Part shown: piece after piece, positions 12,809-22,670 of the stretch | How the letters are laid out: every line of letters begins with the position of its first letter | Position numbering within the stretch: position 1 is the first letter of the stretch | NCBI GenBank assembly: GCA_026936335.1 | Contig: JAPMXV010000036.1 | Coordinates: 62,001-126,000 of the forward strand | Direction: 5' to 3' | Source: Mantamonas sphyraenae | Lineage: Eukaryota; CRuMs; Mantamonadidae | DNA: 64,000 bases | Position numbers and translations under genes: made by a program | The notes under the pieces: generated by a model | Databases searched by the model: none | Told to the model about the DNA's origin: nothing | What the model saw: the letters and a program-made list of their open reading frames with translations, nothing else

Positions 12809-12826
12809 TTGCTCGGTCGTCGACAT
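10892..12826 (-). CDS. CELF/Bruno-type RNA-binding protein with three RRMs
   Basis: Likely regulator of splicing, mRNA decay or translation. RRM1 is split by intron 12162-12263 (LFVGQLPKTATDQDL...SGCGFINFST / KEEADECIKMFHG). RRM2 starts HKLFVGQLPRTWEE in exon 3, after intron 11944-12043. RRM3 has the CELF signature GCNLFVLNIPMQFGDQDL near the C terminus. The order RRM1-RRM2-long linker-RRM3 is typical of CELF; here the linker is Met/Gly/Gln rich. The N terminus is acidic and then Lys/Ala rich. The ATG at 12826 runs into a GAGCAG hexamer array containing one 5-nt unit; one added base puts exon 1 exactly in frame (577 residues). Otherwise the ATG at 12725 would be the start. The RRM assignment is sure; the exact subfamily is an inference. 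Confidence 0.85.
11455..11537. repeat. Met-Gly-Gly repeat array in the CELF-like linker
   Basis: Nine-base units of the type GCCTCCCAT/GCCCCCCAT on the plus strand encode repeated GMGGMG or GQMGGM on the minus strand. The array lies between RRM2 and RRM3 and is flanked by Gln tracts. Confidence 0.85.
12727..12812. repeat. GAGCAG hexamer microsatellite with one short unit, at the CELF-like start
   Basis: About 14 units of GAGCAG (coding strand) encode Glu-Gln repeats just after the ATG at 12826. One unit near 12771-12775 has five bases, which moves the frame from EQEQ to SRSR. Repeat length therefore decides whether the upstream ATG is in frame with the RRMs. Confidence 0.85.
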
Positions 12827-12922
12827 TTTCCGTGGTGGAGTGCGCGCACAGCCCCAACTCTCCCCAACACACACACAACCCATGACTCATGACACATTCA
12901 TTCCATGATTGCACCCAGTGTC

Positions 12923-13791
12923 TCACAAGATGCCAAACACATCCCATGGAGCCGGAGAAACCCCGGTTCCGTCGATCGTGATCCCCAAGCGGCCCATCAC
13001 AAGATGCATGACCAGTGCGCTCACAAACGGAATCGTGCAGTTGTCGTTGATCACATCTGGGATCAACAGCTCTGCCAGTGTGGCTGAGAACGCTCCCCAG
13101 AACACAATCTGCTCCCAAAGCGGCAAACCGTGCAGCACAAGCGTTCCCACCGCTAGGCAGGTGCAAAACATGCCCAGTGACCCCTCCAGCGATTTGTCGC
13201 CGATCTTGATGTGGCCATAACTGATTCCGATCACAGCTGCTGCAAAGTCGCCCAGAATCAGGAACATGACCGCGGTGATCGCCAAGAGAGGCGGGAACGC
13301 GTAGATCGTCAAGTAGGCGCCCAGGAGATAGTAGATGACGCCTGAAAACCGGTCCTCCTCCGTCTTGCGCATCATGCTGCCGATGATGGCGAAAAAGAAG
13401 CGGTTCACGGCTGGAATCGTCACGCGTGCAACTTCCAGCACAAACTGGATCAGTGTCACAGTTTGGATGATCAGAATGGCCACACCTTGGTCAAAATGCT
13501 CAGGGTACCACCTCAAACCGAAGAAATAGATGGCTGGGATCACCAGCCCGTTTGCGTGGAACTCTGTGTGTGTGGGGCCGACGTCAGCCTCACTCTCACG
13601 CCACACACTCCTCTACGCAACATACTCTTGCGTGCAAACTCCTTCAATAGCCTCGGGATGCGCTTGACTCCAACTCCGAGCAGCGAGAAGAACGCCCACC
13701 AATTGATCGTCACCACCGGTCCTTTCGCCTCCCTCTCCTCCATCGTCATCCTGCTGCTGCTGCTGTACTGCGACTGCGTGTCGTTCTCCAT
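12923..13791 (-). CDS. CTP-transferase-family membrane enzyme (Dgk1/dolichol kinase/CdsA-like)
   Basis: Polytopic membrane protein of 268 residues. The second exon has about six hydrophobic segments and, between them, the motif GDFAAAVIGISYG followed by IGDKSLEGSLG. This matches the conserved core of the CTP_transf_1 group, which includes phosphatidate cytidylyltransferases, dolichol kinase and the CTP-dependent diacylglycerol kinase Dgk1. Length and motif spacing fit Dgk1-like enzymes best, so a role in ER phospholipid or dolichol metabolism is inferred. The exons are 13626-13791 and 12923-13563, with a 62-nt intron (donor GTATGT). The start is the ATG at 13791; the gene diverges from the phosphodiesterase gene across 229 bp. 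The substrate cannot be decided from sequence alone. Confidence 0.65.
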
Positions 13792-14020
13792 TCGTGCAAT
13801 ATCCTTGAGAACTTTCTCTATCGCTATTTGTTTGTTGTCTTGCTGCTTCCTGCGCAGGTTGCAGAGCCGGTTCTTTCAGGCGCGGGGTTTGACGTCATCC
13901 TGCCATCGAATTCATTGTCATCCATCCAACGCCCATCCTCCACCTCGCTCATTCCCTCCTCTCCTTCCATCTCATCTGTTGCTTTCACCCTCACTGCCCC
14001 ATCTGTCACAACTCTTCCTC
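13792..14020. promoter_or_regulatory. Divergent intergenic region, CTP-transferase gene and phosphodiesterase gene
   Basis: 229 bp separate the two start codons, so the region must hold both 5' UTRs and promoters. It is pyrimidine rich on the plus strand towards 13970-14020. No recognised motif stands out. Confidence 0.6.
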
Positions 14021-16673
14021 ATGTCATCCTCGTCGTCCTCGTCCGAGTCGCCGTCGGCAAAGATCACTCCCCTGTATCGAGGAGGCGTTGTCATCCAATC
14101 ATCTCTGGGCAACATCCAAATTGGCATCCCACCAGAGTCCATCAAGGATTCGATGCTCGCCGGCTTGGAAATGCCCAAGTACTGGGTCATTGTTGAGAAC
14201 AGGCAAGTCCCGCACGCCCCTATCCTTGCCGCACATCCTTGCACTGACCACCCGTGTCCACTGTCTCTGCCTTCCCACCCACCGTAACCCACAGGTTCGA
14301 CCCTTTCAGCAACCTCTCTGTTGCCGAGTTTGAGTTCCCGGCCTACTTCTCCTTCTTTGTTCGCCGCGAGCAGGTCACTCTCGTCACCACCGCCGAGGGT
14401 GAAGAACGTTGCCGCATGATCTTCCAGGTGTGTGCCCCTCCGTGCCTCCGTTTTCGTCCTTTGTCACCCTTGTCCTGCCTCTTGCACCTTCAATCCCACT
14501 CGCGCGCATTGCCCACACGTGGCCCTCTCGTCCTGCCCCTACCATTCCCCCTCCCGCACACGTGCTGGTCTGACTCCTCTTACCGTGCACACTCCTCCTA
14601 CCAACTGGCGTATCACGCAGGAAACCTTTCTGGGGCCGCGCAACCTCAGCCTGGACTCTGAGGTCGCATCAGACTACCCGAAAGAAAACCTCCCCGATCT
14701 CGCCAAGGAGATCAACTACTTTGCCCACAACCCGTTCAAACCCAGTGAGATGATGAACGTCGACTCCCTCCTCACCTTTAAACTGTTCAACGAAAACACA
14801 AACGCGGTGACTATCACCGACACCAACGCAGACGGCGAGGAGGTCACTGTGGAGATCAAAAAGGTATTCTGCCACCCCGCCGCCCGCCTCTCACCGGCAC
14901 GTCCTCCTCTCACACCCTCCACCTTTCACCCACGTCTCCCAACAGGTGCTCGAATACGCCCTCGATGGCTCCATCTCTCTCGAAGAGTACCACATCTACG
15001 AAAACGGCAAGTTCTTGGGCATGGGCAGCGGCAGCATCGAGCACAACCAGTTCTACGAACACACAAACTACTACTTCCAGGTTATGCGCGCCCAGTTTAC
15101 GCCCCCGCTCTTTGCCATCACCATGCTCGGCACCTCCCACGGGTTTGACCCCAAGGGCACCACCACGGGCTTCATCCTGTGGATGAACCGTCGAGGCGTC
15201 ATGATCGATCCGCCCCCCAACTCGGGACACATCCTGCGCCTCAACGGCATCCCGTCCCGCCTCATCGACGGCGTCATTCTGACCCATTGTCACGCAGACC
15301 ACGACGCAGGCACCTTTCAGCGCATCCTTGAGGAGCACCAGATCACGGTCATCACCACGCCTCTCATCATGAAGTCCTTCCTGCGCAAGTATAGCGCCGT
15401 GTCCGGCATGAGCATCAACTTTCTCAAGAGTCTCTTTAGCTTCCGTGCCGTCAAGCTCGGTGCTCGTCTCACAGTCCATGGTGGTGAGCTCAACTTTTTC
15501 TACTCGCTCCACAGCATTCCCTGCGTCGGCTTCGAGGCCTACTACGCAGACAAGAGTCTTGTGTACAGTGCAGACACTCTCAATGACCCCGAGCGCATCA
15601 CAAAGATGCAAGAGGATGGCGTGCTGAGCGAAGGCCGTGCCAACTCGTTGATCAACTTCCCTTGGCACCACGACCTCATCCTCCACGAGGCCGGTGTCCC
15701 GCCGTTGCACACGCCCCTTACCACGCTGATGGCCCTGCCCGACGACGTCAAGGAGCGCCTCTGGGCTGTCCACGTCGCCGAGAAGGATGTGAAGGAGTCT
15801 GGGTTGAACCACCCAAAGGCCGGCCCGGAAAACACCATCCACCTCGAGGTCGAGTCCATTGACAACTCGCAGAGCATCGAGGTGCTCGATCTCGCCAGTG
15901 GCCTGCACATCTTCAACCAGCTCAACCTGAAGAGCGCCAAGAAGTTGTTGGAGATGTGCAAGACCAAGCAGTATGCGCAGGGCGAGGTCATCACAGAGCG
16001 TGACGAGGCTGTCGAGAGCTTCAGTATCATTGCGCTGGGCATCGTTTCGCTCAACCGTGAGCACAGCGTGGCCCGCCAGCTGTCCATTGGCGACTACTTT
16101 GGTGGGACCACCGTCGTGGACGGCCAAGGCAGCCCGTTTACTGTCCAGGCCGAGACCGACGTCACCCTCGTCACGCTGTCCCGCAACGACTTTACCCATC
16201 TGCTGTCCAACATCACCGTCCATCCGCTGTCGGACACCCTTGTCCTCGACCGCCTTTCCGACCAGAACAGCTCGCGCGAACTCGGCTCCTACGAGCTCAT
16301 TTCCAACCACACTGTGTTTGAGGCGCTGAGTACCTCGCAACAGGCACACCTCGATTTCATGCTTCAGCTCTGTGAGTTTGACGAGGGTCAGGTTGTGTGG
16401 CGCAAACATCAGGAGGCCCCTTGTGCTCTCTTTGTGTTTGAAGGCACCTTTGAGGTCAGCTCCGAGGAGGACATCGCACACGACTGCGATGTCGGCTGCC
16501 TTGTCGGCGATTTCGAAGCCATTGCTCGCCCTGCCACCTTCAAGGCACGCACAACCTGCGTGGCCACAAGCCCAGGCCGATCCTGGAAGATCGACGCCTG
16601 TGAGCTCCGCGCCTTTTTCAAGCAGAACCCAGGCGTGTTGCTGCCCTTTATTGGGAAGCAGTGGGTGGATTGA
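14021..16673 (+). CDS. Metallo-beta-lactamase cyclic-nucleotide phosphodiesterase with two cNMP-binding domains (GbpA/GbpB type)
   Basis: Predicted cyclic AMP or cyclic GMP phosphodiesterase of 761 residues. The catalytic metallo-beta-lactamase fold carries HCHADHDAG at about residue 299 (near 15286), with further metal-ligand candidates in YSADT and NFPWHHD. Two cyclic-nucleotide-binding domains follow (GDYFGGTTVV and a second, more diverged copy). This order matches Dictyostelium GbpA/GbpB, enzymes stimulated by cNMP binding. Exons are 14021-14202, 14295-14427, 14621-14863 and 14946-16673. The phases require the first intron to use a GC donor (GCAAGT). The N-terminal 185 residues have no domain I recognise. 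A PKA regulatory subunit lies one gene downstream, consistent with a cAMP context but not proof of it. Confidence 0.87.
14203..14294 (+). other. GC-AG intron in the phosphodiesterase gene
   Basis: The exon ends GAGAACAG and the intron begins GCAAGT and ends CACAG; the next exon continues G-TTC-GAC to give ENRFDPF. The only nearby GT (CAA|GTCCCG) leads to the wrong frame. It is therefore a non-canonical GC donor with otherwise strong consensus. Confidence 0.8.
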
Positions 16674-16755
16674 AGTGGAGCGCACTCTCCAGAATGAACC
16701 CTAGTGCAAATGCGATCCCTCCGCTGCGCACGCGCACAACACAAAAATCCCACCC

Positions 16756-17575
16756 ATGGCCCAGAATCAGCAGCCGTACAAGGGGACAGAGGACAAGGAA
16801 GACCGGGTGCAGGTCAATCTGTACGACGGAGGCGAGATGGGCGATGCCTTGGACTCACAAGTGAAGAAACTGCTGACGGAGACGTTGCCGTATCCTGAGG
16901 TGACCCTGTACAGCAACGTGCGCATTGTGCTGGGCGTTGTGGCCTCCTCGCTGGCCATTTGGGCCCAGTTGGACAAGACTCCGTATCCAGAGAGCCGCAC
17001 ACAGACCCTGGCCGTGATTGTCGTGTACGTGGCCTCTCCGCTCGCATGCTCCCTGCGCCCCTGCACCTTTGCACCGCTCACATACTCCTGCGCACACGCA
17101 CAGGTATATTTTCCTCAATGCTGTGTGGACCCTCATCCAGTCTTACGTGGAGAAGGACGCCTTGATCATTGTTGGTAAACTCAAGGTGTGTGACGTCACT
17201 TGAGGCATCCATCGTCGCCGCTTTTCTCTGCCCCTGCCTGCTCACATGCTCACTCTTGCCCTACCTGCCATGTGTACACAGACGCCCATGGGTAGCAGTG
17301 GACTCAAGGGAATCCGCGTCAACACATACATGGAACCGTTCTCGCCCACATACAAGCTGCAACTCACAGCCGCTGAAGGCAGCACCTGCGCCTGCAAGGA
17401 GACAGAGGTTACTGTGCACGTCGGCGAGCTCTTTGACGTAAACGGCTATCTGGCTATCCGAAAGTGGCAAAACATCATCCTTGGCCAGCTGCTCAAGCTC
17501 GAAGACCGCACGCATCTCGAGGTGGTCTATGACGTGCCCTCAGACCTGCCGCAAGACTCCAAGAAGACACAATAG
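16756..17575 (+). CDS. SPCS2: Signal peptidase complex subunit 2
   Basis: Non-catalytic ER-membrane subunit of the signal peptidase complex, 214 residues. The cytosolic N terminus leads to two hydrophobic segments (IVLGVVASSLAIWAQL and TLAVIVVYIFLNAVWTLI), separated by the conserved PYPES turn, then a beta-rich cytosolic domain; this is the SPC25/SPCS2 layout. Exons 16756-17024, 17104-17185 and 17282-17575 join with correct phases. The ATG at 16756 gives MAQNQQ. The stop lies 107 bp from the convergent PKA regulatory subunit gene. Confidence 0.9.
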
Positions 17576-17682
17576 AGCTGAATGTGTGTTTGTGTGCGCG
17601 AGGTTTGTGAAATGTCATGCTGTCCATTGCAACATGATTGCTTCTTCCTCTGAGAACAGTCGTCCTCACTGTCCACCTCACC

Positions 17683-19587
17683 TCATCCCGAAGTGCTTGC
17701 ACGCGGTTCGGAGGAAGCACCTGCAGCGTCGGCCTCTGCAGCTTCCGCTGCCTTCTTCCCCTGTGCCTGATCCTGCAGCTCCTGCTGGTACTGCTGGATA
17801 GCAGCCTCGGCAGCGGCAGCCTGCAGTTCGTACGACTCACGGCGCACGTTCTTGGCCGACAAGCGCACGAGGGTGCGCATCTGTGCAATCTCCTCCAGGA
17901 ACGCATGTGCCATCACCTCCAGCTTGTCCAGACGCGTCTGCAGCTCGTCCTCGTTGAAGGCCTCTCCCTCCTGCAGGAATTTCTGGTTCACCGCCGCGTA
18001 CTCGTCCATGCCGCGCTTCAGCAGGTCGTCGCACGGGCCCAGCAGACGCGTAAACGCATCCCTGCTCATTCGCACCACCTTAAGGCGGCCCTTGGCAATC
18101 ACGTTGGCCGCACGAGGCTGGTTTGTGATCAGCGACAGTTCGCCAAAGTGGTCGCCGCTGACCAGCTCCTTCACCACCACCGGTTCGGCACCGTTGATGC
18201 TCTTGGTGCAGATGGCTTCACCCTCCTCCACAATGTAGAGATGGTCGCCTTCGTCGCCCTGACGGATGATCACGTCCTGATCGTTGAAAATCTCGCCCTC
18301 CAGAGCGTCTGCAACCACCAGCCGTTCGTACTTGTTCAGCGGGCCCAGCATAGGCACATGCTCAAGGAATGACTCGTACAGGTTGCGCTTCACCATCGTC
18401 GTGTCCATTAGGATGCGGCGGAAAGTGTGTCGATCCATTGCCCACAGCGAGCACTCAGAGACGGCCTGTGAGGTGAGGTAAAAATGGGAAGGGGAAAAAC
18501 AACACGTGCGTACGCGTCATAACACATCCATCTGAGTGTCAGCTGTTGTCCGATCTATGCGCACGCATGCCTCCTTCCATCTACCGAACCTGCGCTCGTG
18601 CGCACGTGTCTCCACAACCGTACAGAGACGGGCAAACAAGGCACCGGCCAATTCAGACTCACCTTCACCGTCGCTGCGCGCGGGCAGTTGTACATCAGCG
18701 CGAGCTCTCCGAAGCTCTCGCCCGGCTGCACCGTGTGCACATGTGCTCCGTCGCCCTCCTCCTCTTCCGAGGTCTTGACGAAAATGTCCAGTGTGCCTGT
18801 ACGCCGTGCAGAAAGGGAAAACCCGGAGTCAGCGCAAAGGCCCAAAAACCCTCTTTGGCCAAAGCCCAAAAAAATGCGCCCTCTCTCGGTTCGCCCTCCC
18901 GAGTCCATGCGGCACCCACCGCGTCTGTCCTGCGACTCAAAAGGACACACTCCAACCTACCATCGTCCACCACGTAGAAGTTGTCTCCTTCGTCGCCCTG
19001 CTTGATCACTGTTTCGCCTGCCGCCAGCTTGCGCTCAAACATCGTCTCCATGATGTACTGCTTCTCGTCCATATCACAGCCCGAGAACAGGATGTTCTGG
19101 TTGATCACGTTCAGGATGCGCTCCTGCTGCTCTGCGGTCTTTGCAACCGTCTCCAGCGTCACTGTGTGCGTCCACACATCCCAAAAACGCCCTCCGGGTC
19201 AGCATCGTGTCCCAAAATGGCAGGTCGGGCCCGGAAACACTTCTACGCCAAAACGCCTCCCGCACGCCAAAACTTACACTCATCCAGATCCTTGAACGTG
19301 TCCACCTCGGCGCACAGGCTCACGCGGCGTGCAGAGTTGTTCCTGTGTAGTGGAGTATCGCCACAATCCGTCGCAATCACCCGTGCGGGCCGTGTCAATC
19401 CCTCTGCGAGCAAAGTGGAAAAAAAAACAAAGGTCCGTCCGTCCGGCTCTCACTCCACACCCGGCTCTCAAACGTACGACTGCTTGCGCTCAAAGTACGG
19501 CAGCGGTCCCAGCTCGTCGTCTGAATCCTCTTCAGCGTCGATCTCTGCCGCCAAGGCGCGCATATCAACAAACGGAAGCGTAGCCAT
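17683..19587 (-). CDS. cAMP-dependent protein kinase regulatory subunit, atypical ends
   Basis: Binds and inhibits the PKA catalytic subunit until cAMP binds. Five exons encode, in order: a short acidic N terminus (MATLPFVDMRALAAEID...), the inhibitor site RRVSL with a phosphorylatable Ser as in type II subunits, CNB-A with FGELALMYNCPRAATVK, and CNB-B with FGELSLITNQPRAANV. Both phosphate-binding Args are present. About 39 residues precede the inhibitor exon, so the usual dimerisation/docking helices are missing. After CNB-B comes an extra tail of roughly 110 residues (LQTRLDKLEVMAHAFLEE... then Ala/Gln/Glu rich) that looks helical. Intron donors include GTACGT, GTAAGT, GTAGGT and GTGAGT. 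The gene is divergent from the His-rich secreted protein gene across 120 bp. Confidence 0.92.
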
Positions 19588-19707
19588 CGGGTTTCTTCAG
19601 AAGGGTTGTCCGCCGGTGCGCACCATCGAGGAGCCCGGTTCATCGCCACCAAGCTTGCTCCAAAATCCCCCGCCCCACACCACCCTCCATTTGTACGTTC
19701 CTCCAAG
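19588..19707. promoter_or_regulatory. Divergent intergenic region, PKA-R and His-rich secreted protein
   Basis: 120 bp separate the two start codons and must carry both promoters. No known motif is evident. Confidence 0.6.
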
Positions 19708-20991
19708 ATGCAGTTCAGCGCCACTCCGCCCAGCACAACGCCCATGTTCAACCCGGCCCCGTTGCGACACCGGCTACCCCCAATTCTATGTGTCCTGCTT
19801 CTGCTCACAGCCACGGCACACGCCCACGAAGGCCATGACGACGACCATGCCAGCCTCAAGTATCTCAATGGTGACTACGAAGTCACCTTGACCCAGCTCG
19901 ACCCGCCCGTCTCGGCTTCCAGTCTGGCAAACGCACCCCTCGCTCGCAACGTCACCTACGGCCTCATCATCCACGTCGGTGGACGCCCTGTCAAGTATAA
20001 CGAAATCCGCACCACCCACGGAAGAAGCATTCACACAGTGCTTGCCTCTGCAAACGGCCAGTACTTTGCCCACGAGCATCCCGCAGACTTTGCCGTGCCC
20101 AAACCAACCGACACACAGTTTCTCCTCCGTCTCGTCTTTCCCGCTGCCGGCCAATACGTCCTTGCCGTCGATTTCCAGCACGACCAGCAGCCAGGCATCC
20201 TCAACGTGGCCAAACGCGTCGTAGGTTCCCGCTCCTTCTCCCTCCCCAACCGCCAAGCTTGTTCACAGTCCCACCACAGCAACGGTCACAACGCAAACAC
20301 TCACACACACACACTCTCTCTCATATTGCAGTATATCCACACAGAAAAGGACCCGCACCGCACACAGATTCCCTTCCCGTCGTTCATTCCTGCGTCCGGC
20401 TTCTCCGACAACCTCCTCGTCCTTGGCATGCCCTTTGCGTCGGGCCAACGCTACATGCACACCATCGACATGCAAAGCACCGTCTTTCTCGCCTCCTCTC
20501 TGCAAGGCACAGCGGCAACAGCGGTTGCCAACGCACCACACGTTCTGCAAGCGACCATGCTCCTCAACGGAGGCAAGCCCTTTGCCAGCGGCGACTGCGT
20601 CCCTCTCTTGTTCAAGTTTACTCACCCTGCATCCAACATGCCCGTCAACGATCTCCAACTCTTTCTCCACGCCCCGTCGCACTTTATGATCCATCGCCGC
20701 GAACTCGACGTCGTTGTTCACACCCATGGCTCGCTGCCGACATTGGACGCCCGTGGCATCCCCCAGTTGGTTACAGATGATATTTCCAAGTGCGGTCCCA
20801 TGATGATGGGCAACATGACACACACGGGGCCTCCCACACAGTTTGGTCCCTACATCTCCGTCTATGTCTCCTTCCAGACCACTGGCAACTACGCTGTCAT
20901 CATCCAGGTGGCACGCAACGGTCACTTTTATGCATTTCCCTTTCACGTGCCCGTCACTGCGCTCGAATCGTGGCCAGGAGATTCCTCATGA
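19708..20991 (+). CDS. Secreted His-rich N-terminus protein with bacterial-type domains
   Basis: Function unknown. The ATG at 19708 opens a signal peptide (LPPILCVLLLLTATAHA). After the predicted cut the mature protein starts HEGHDDDHA, a cluster suited to metal binding. Two beta-rich halves follow, one with THGRSIHTVL and FAHEHPADF, the other with a Y/F-rich end (GNYAVIIQVARNGHFYAFPF). The first recalls a domain of bacterial periplasmic proteins with an H..HP signature, so metal handling or ancient transfer is possible; this is inference. Intron 20221-20331 is 111 nt, divisible by three and stop-free, so retention would add 37 residues. Without it the protein has 390 residues. The intron shows that the gene is eukaryotic, not bacterial contamination. 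Confidence 0.75.
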   Translation: MQFSATPPSTTPMFNPAPLRHRLPPILCVLLLLTATAHAHEGHDDDHASLKYLNGDYEVTLTQLDPPVSASSLANAPLARNVTYGLIIHVGGRPVKYNEIRTTHGRSIHTVLASANGQYFAHEHPADFAVPKPTDTQFLLRLVFPAAGQYVLAVDFQHDQQPGILNVAKRVVGSRSFSLPNRQACSQSHHSNGHNANTHTHTLSLILQYIHTEKDPHRTQIPFPSFIPASGFSDNLLVLGMPFASGQRYMHTIDMQSTVFLASSLQGTAATAVANAPHVLQATMLLNGGKPFASGDCVPLLFKFTHPASNMPVNDLQLFLHAPSHFMIHRRELDVVVHTHGSLPTLDARGIPQLVTDDISKCGPMMMGNMTHTGPPTQFGPYISVYVSFQTTGNYAVIIQVARNGHFYAFPFHVPVTALESWPGDSS

Positions 20992-21045
20992 CCAGCAATA
21001 CAGCACAGTACGTGAGCCCACGGCGACCCAACCCATTCCGTTCAC

Positions 21046-22545
21046 TCACATCTCGTCTTTGTCATGCTCGTCGCAGCGCAGGTGCAGTTTCTTCATGTAC
21101 GTGAAAATGTCGTACAGCTCCAGATCACGGCCGGTCAACCTTGACCTACCCAGCCGCTCGATGCGCCGCAAGTTGTACCGCTGCGCGTTGATGTGGCGTG
21201 TGCATGGCGGTACGCCACGCTGTGTTTGCACCGCCCCTGCGTATGGATCAGGCACGTTCCATCCGCAGGACACAGGATGCAGCGCTGCGGGAAACACGGC
21301 CACAAAGCGATTGAGGATGCGTTGAGACGTAAGCATGCCTGGATCACGCCGCTTGTTCACCACACTCTGGTGTTCGTAGTATCCTGTGCCCTTGGTAGCC
21401 TCCTGCATGCTCTTCTGCCTGCCCGGGAACACGCTCGGCCCGTGCAGTGGCAGGCCAAATAGCCGCCGCCATGTCATCCACCACTTTGTGCGTCGCATGC
21501 GATCCAGATGCAGCAGCGCCACACCCGTATCTGCCCGGCTGTACATCCCTGTGCTCAAATCTAGCGCGTACCGCTCCTCGTCGTACACTTTTTGCACTTT
21601 TTCTTCGTACTCACTCATGCTCACGTTTTCCAGGTTGCGCTCCAGGTTTGAAAACGTGCTGTTCAGCCACTCCAGTGCCGTGCGTTCCGTCAACCCCGCG
21701 GGTACCTCTGCAAAAACGTGCCGGTCGGGGTCTACACGCTTCCGATGATCGCCCGGTTCCACCTCCTGCGTCCCGTTTGCCAACCGCGCCTGCAGCGCAC
21801 TATCCACGGGTCGCATTACCAGACCCACCATCTGTTGCGGTTCCATGCGAGTCAGGTGGCTCCACAGCATGCGCACGTCTCGGAAGAACATCACGTTTGG
21901 CTCCAGCACGAGCACTTTGTCAACGTGCGGCAGAATGTACGGCAGCTCCACCAGCAGGTCGTCTTCATGGCCACGTCCCACTTCTCGGCTCACTTGAGCG
22001 CGGTAGTCGTTGTCAGAGTACACGTGCACGTCGAGATTGGGGATGTTCCATCGTTGCACCACCGTCGCCACATCCAGGAACGGGTACTCGTCCGTCAGAA
22101 CGTGCACGTGCAGCGGGCACGACCGCGAGAACAACATCGACTTGAGTGCCACAAAGAACTCGTAGTACCGCCGCCGCTCGCCCCGTGCCTTGATCACAAT
22201 GTGCATGTCTTCGTTGGGACACGACAGCATCCGATGTTGGAATGGCAGCTCGCTGCACGGATGTGTGTGCCGGCCCGTGAACGTTGTCACGTAAATAAAG
22301 TACCCTGTGCTTGCCACTGCCCAGCACACAAGCAGCATCACCAGCCCTTGCATGCTGCACACCTGTCCCACCCATCCACGGCCCGCTACCGTGCCATCTC
22401 CTCCCCTGCCACCGCCCTCTCCTTTCTGTGCCAGGATGCGTCTACGCACCTCGTCGTGGCTGCTCCTACCGCCTCCATCCCATTCGCCCTCTGCGCCTCC
22501 CACATTGCCCTCGTCAACATCCGCTCCAGTGCGACTTCGCCGCAT
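21046..22545 (-). CDS. Type II membrane glycosyltransferase, GT8-like, DxD motif missing
   Basis: A 499-residue protein with a disordered cytosolic N terminus, one membrane anchor (GLVMLLVCWAVASTGYFIYV) and a lumenal GT-A domain, the Golgi/ER glycosyltransferase layout. GT8-type landmarks are FFVALKSMLFSRSCPLHVHVL, LPYILPHVDKVLVLE and TGVALLHLDRMR. The metal-binding DxD expected after HVDKVLVL reads E-P-N instead, so catalysis may be lost or altered. A CGW-type Cys and a WNVPDPYAG segment lie near the C terminus. It is a single exon. The stop faces the His-rich protein gene 54 bp away. Confidence 0.75.
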   Translation of the reverse strand: MRRSRTGADVDEGNVGGAEGEWDGGGRSSHDEVRRRILAQKGEGGGRGGDGTVAGRGWVGQVCSMQGLVMLLVCWAVASTGYFIYVTTFTGRHTHPCSELPFQHRMLSCPNEDMHIVIKARGERRRYYEFFVALKSMLFSRSCPLHVHVLTDEYPFLDVATVVQRWNIPNLDVHVYSDNDYRAQVSREVGRGHEDDLLVELPYILPHVDKVLVLEPNVMFFRDVRMLWSHLTRMEPQQMVGLVMRPVDSALQARLANGTQEVEPGDHRKRVDPDRHVFAEVPAGLTERTALEWLNSTFSNLERNLENVSMSEYEEKVQKVYDEERYALDLSTGMYSRADTGVALLHLDRMRRTKWWMTWRRLFGLPLHGPSVFPGRQKSMQEATKGTGYYEHQSVVNKRRDPGMLTSQRILNRFVAVFPAALHPVSCGWNVPDPYAGAVQTQRGVPPCTRHINAQRYNLRRIERLGRSRLTGRDLELYDIFTYMKKLHLRCDEHDKDEM

Positions 22546-22670
22546 CGTGTCGTGTCTGTGCTCCTGTGCACAAAGCGAGACGGGGTTGTGTTGTGTTTTG
22601 GGGTTTCAATGGCCTGCCTGGCGTTCCAAAGACCTCCTCCCTCTCCCTCGCCCTTTCCACGCCTTCCTTC

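Noticed and set aside
19708-20991. Bacterial contamination as source of the secreted His-rich gene
   Set aside because: A proper GT-AG intron and flanking eukaryotic genes show that it is nuclear.
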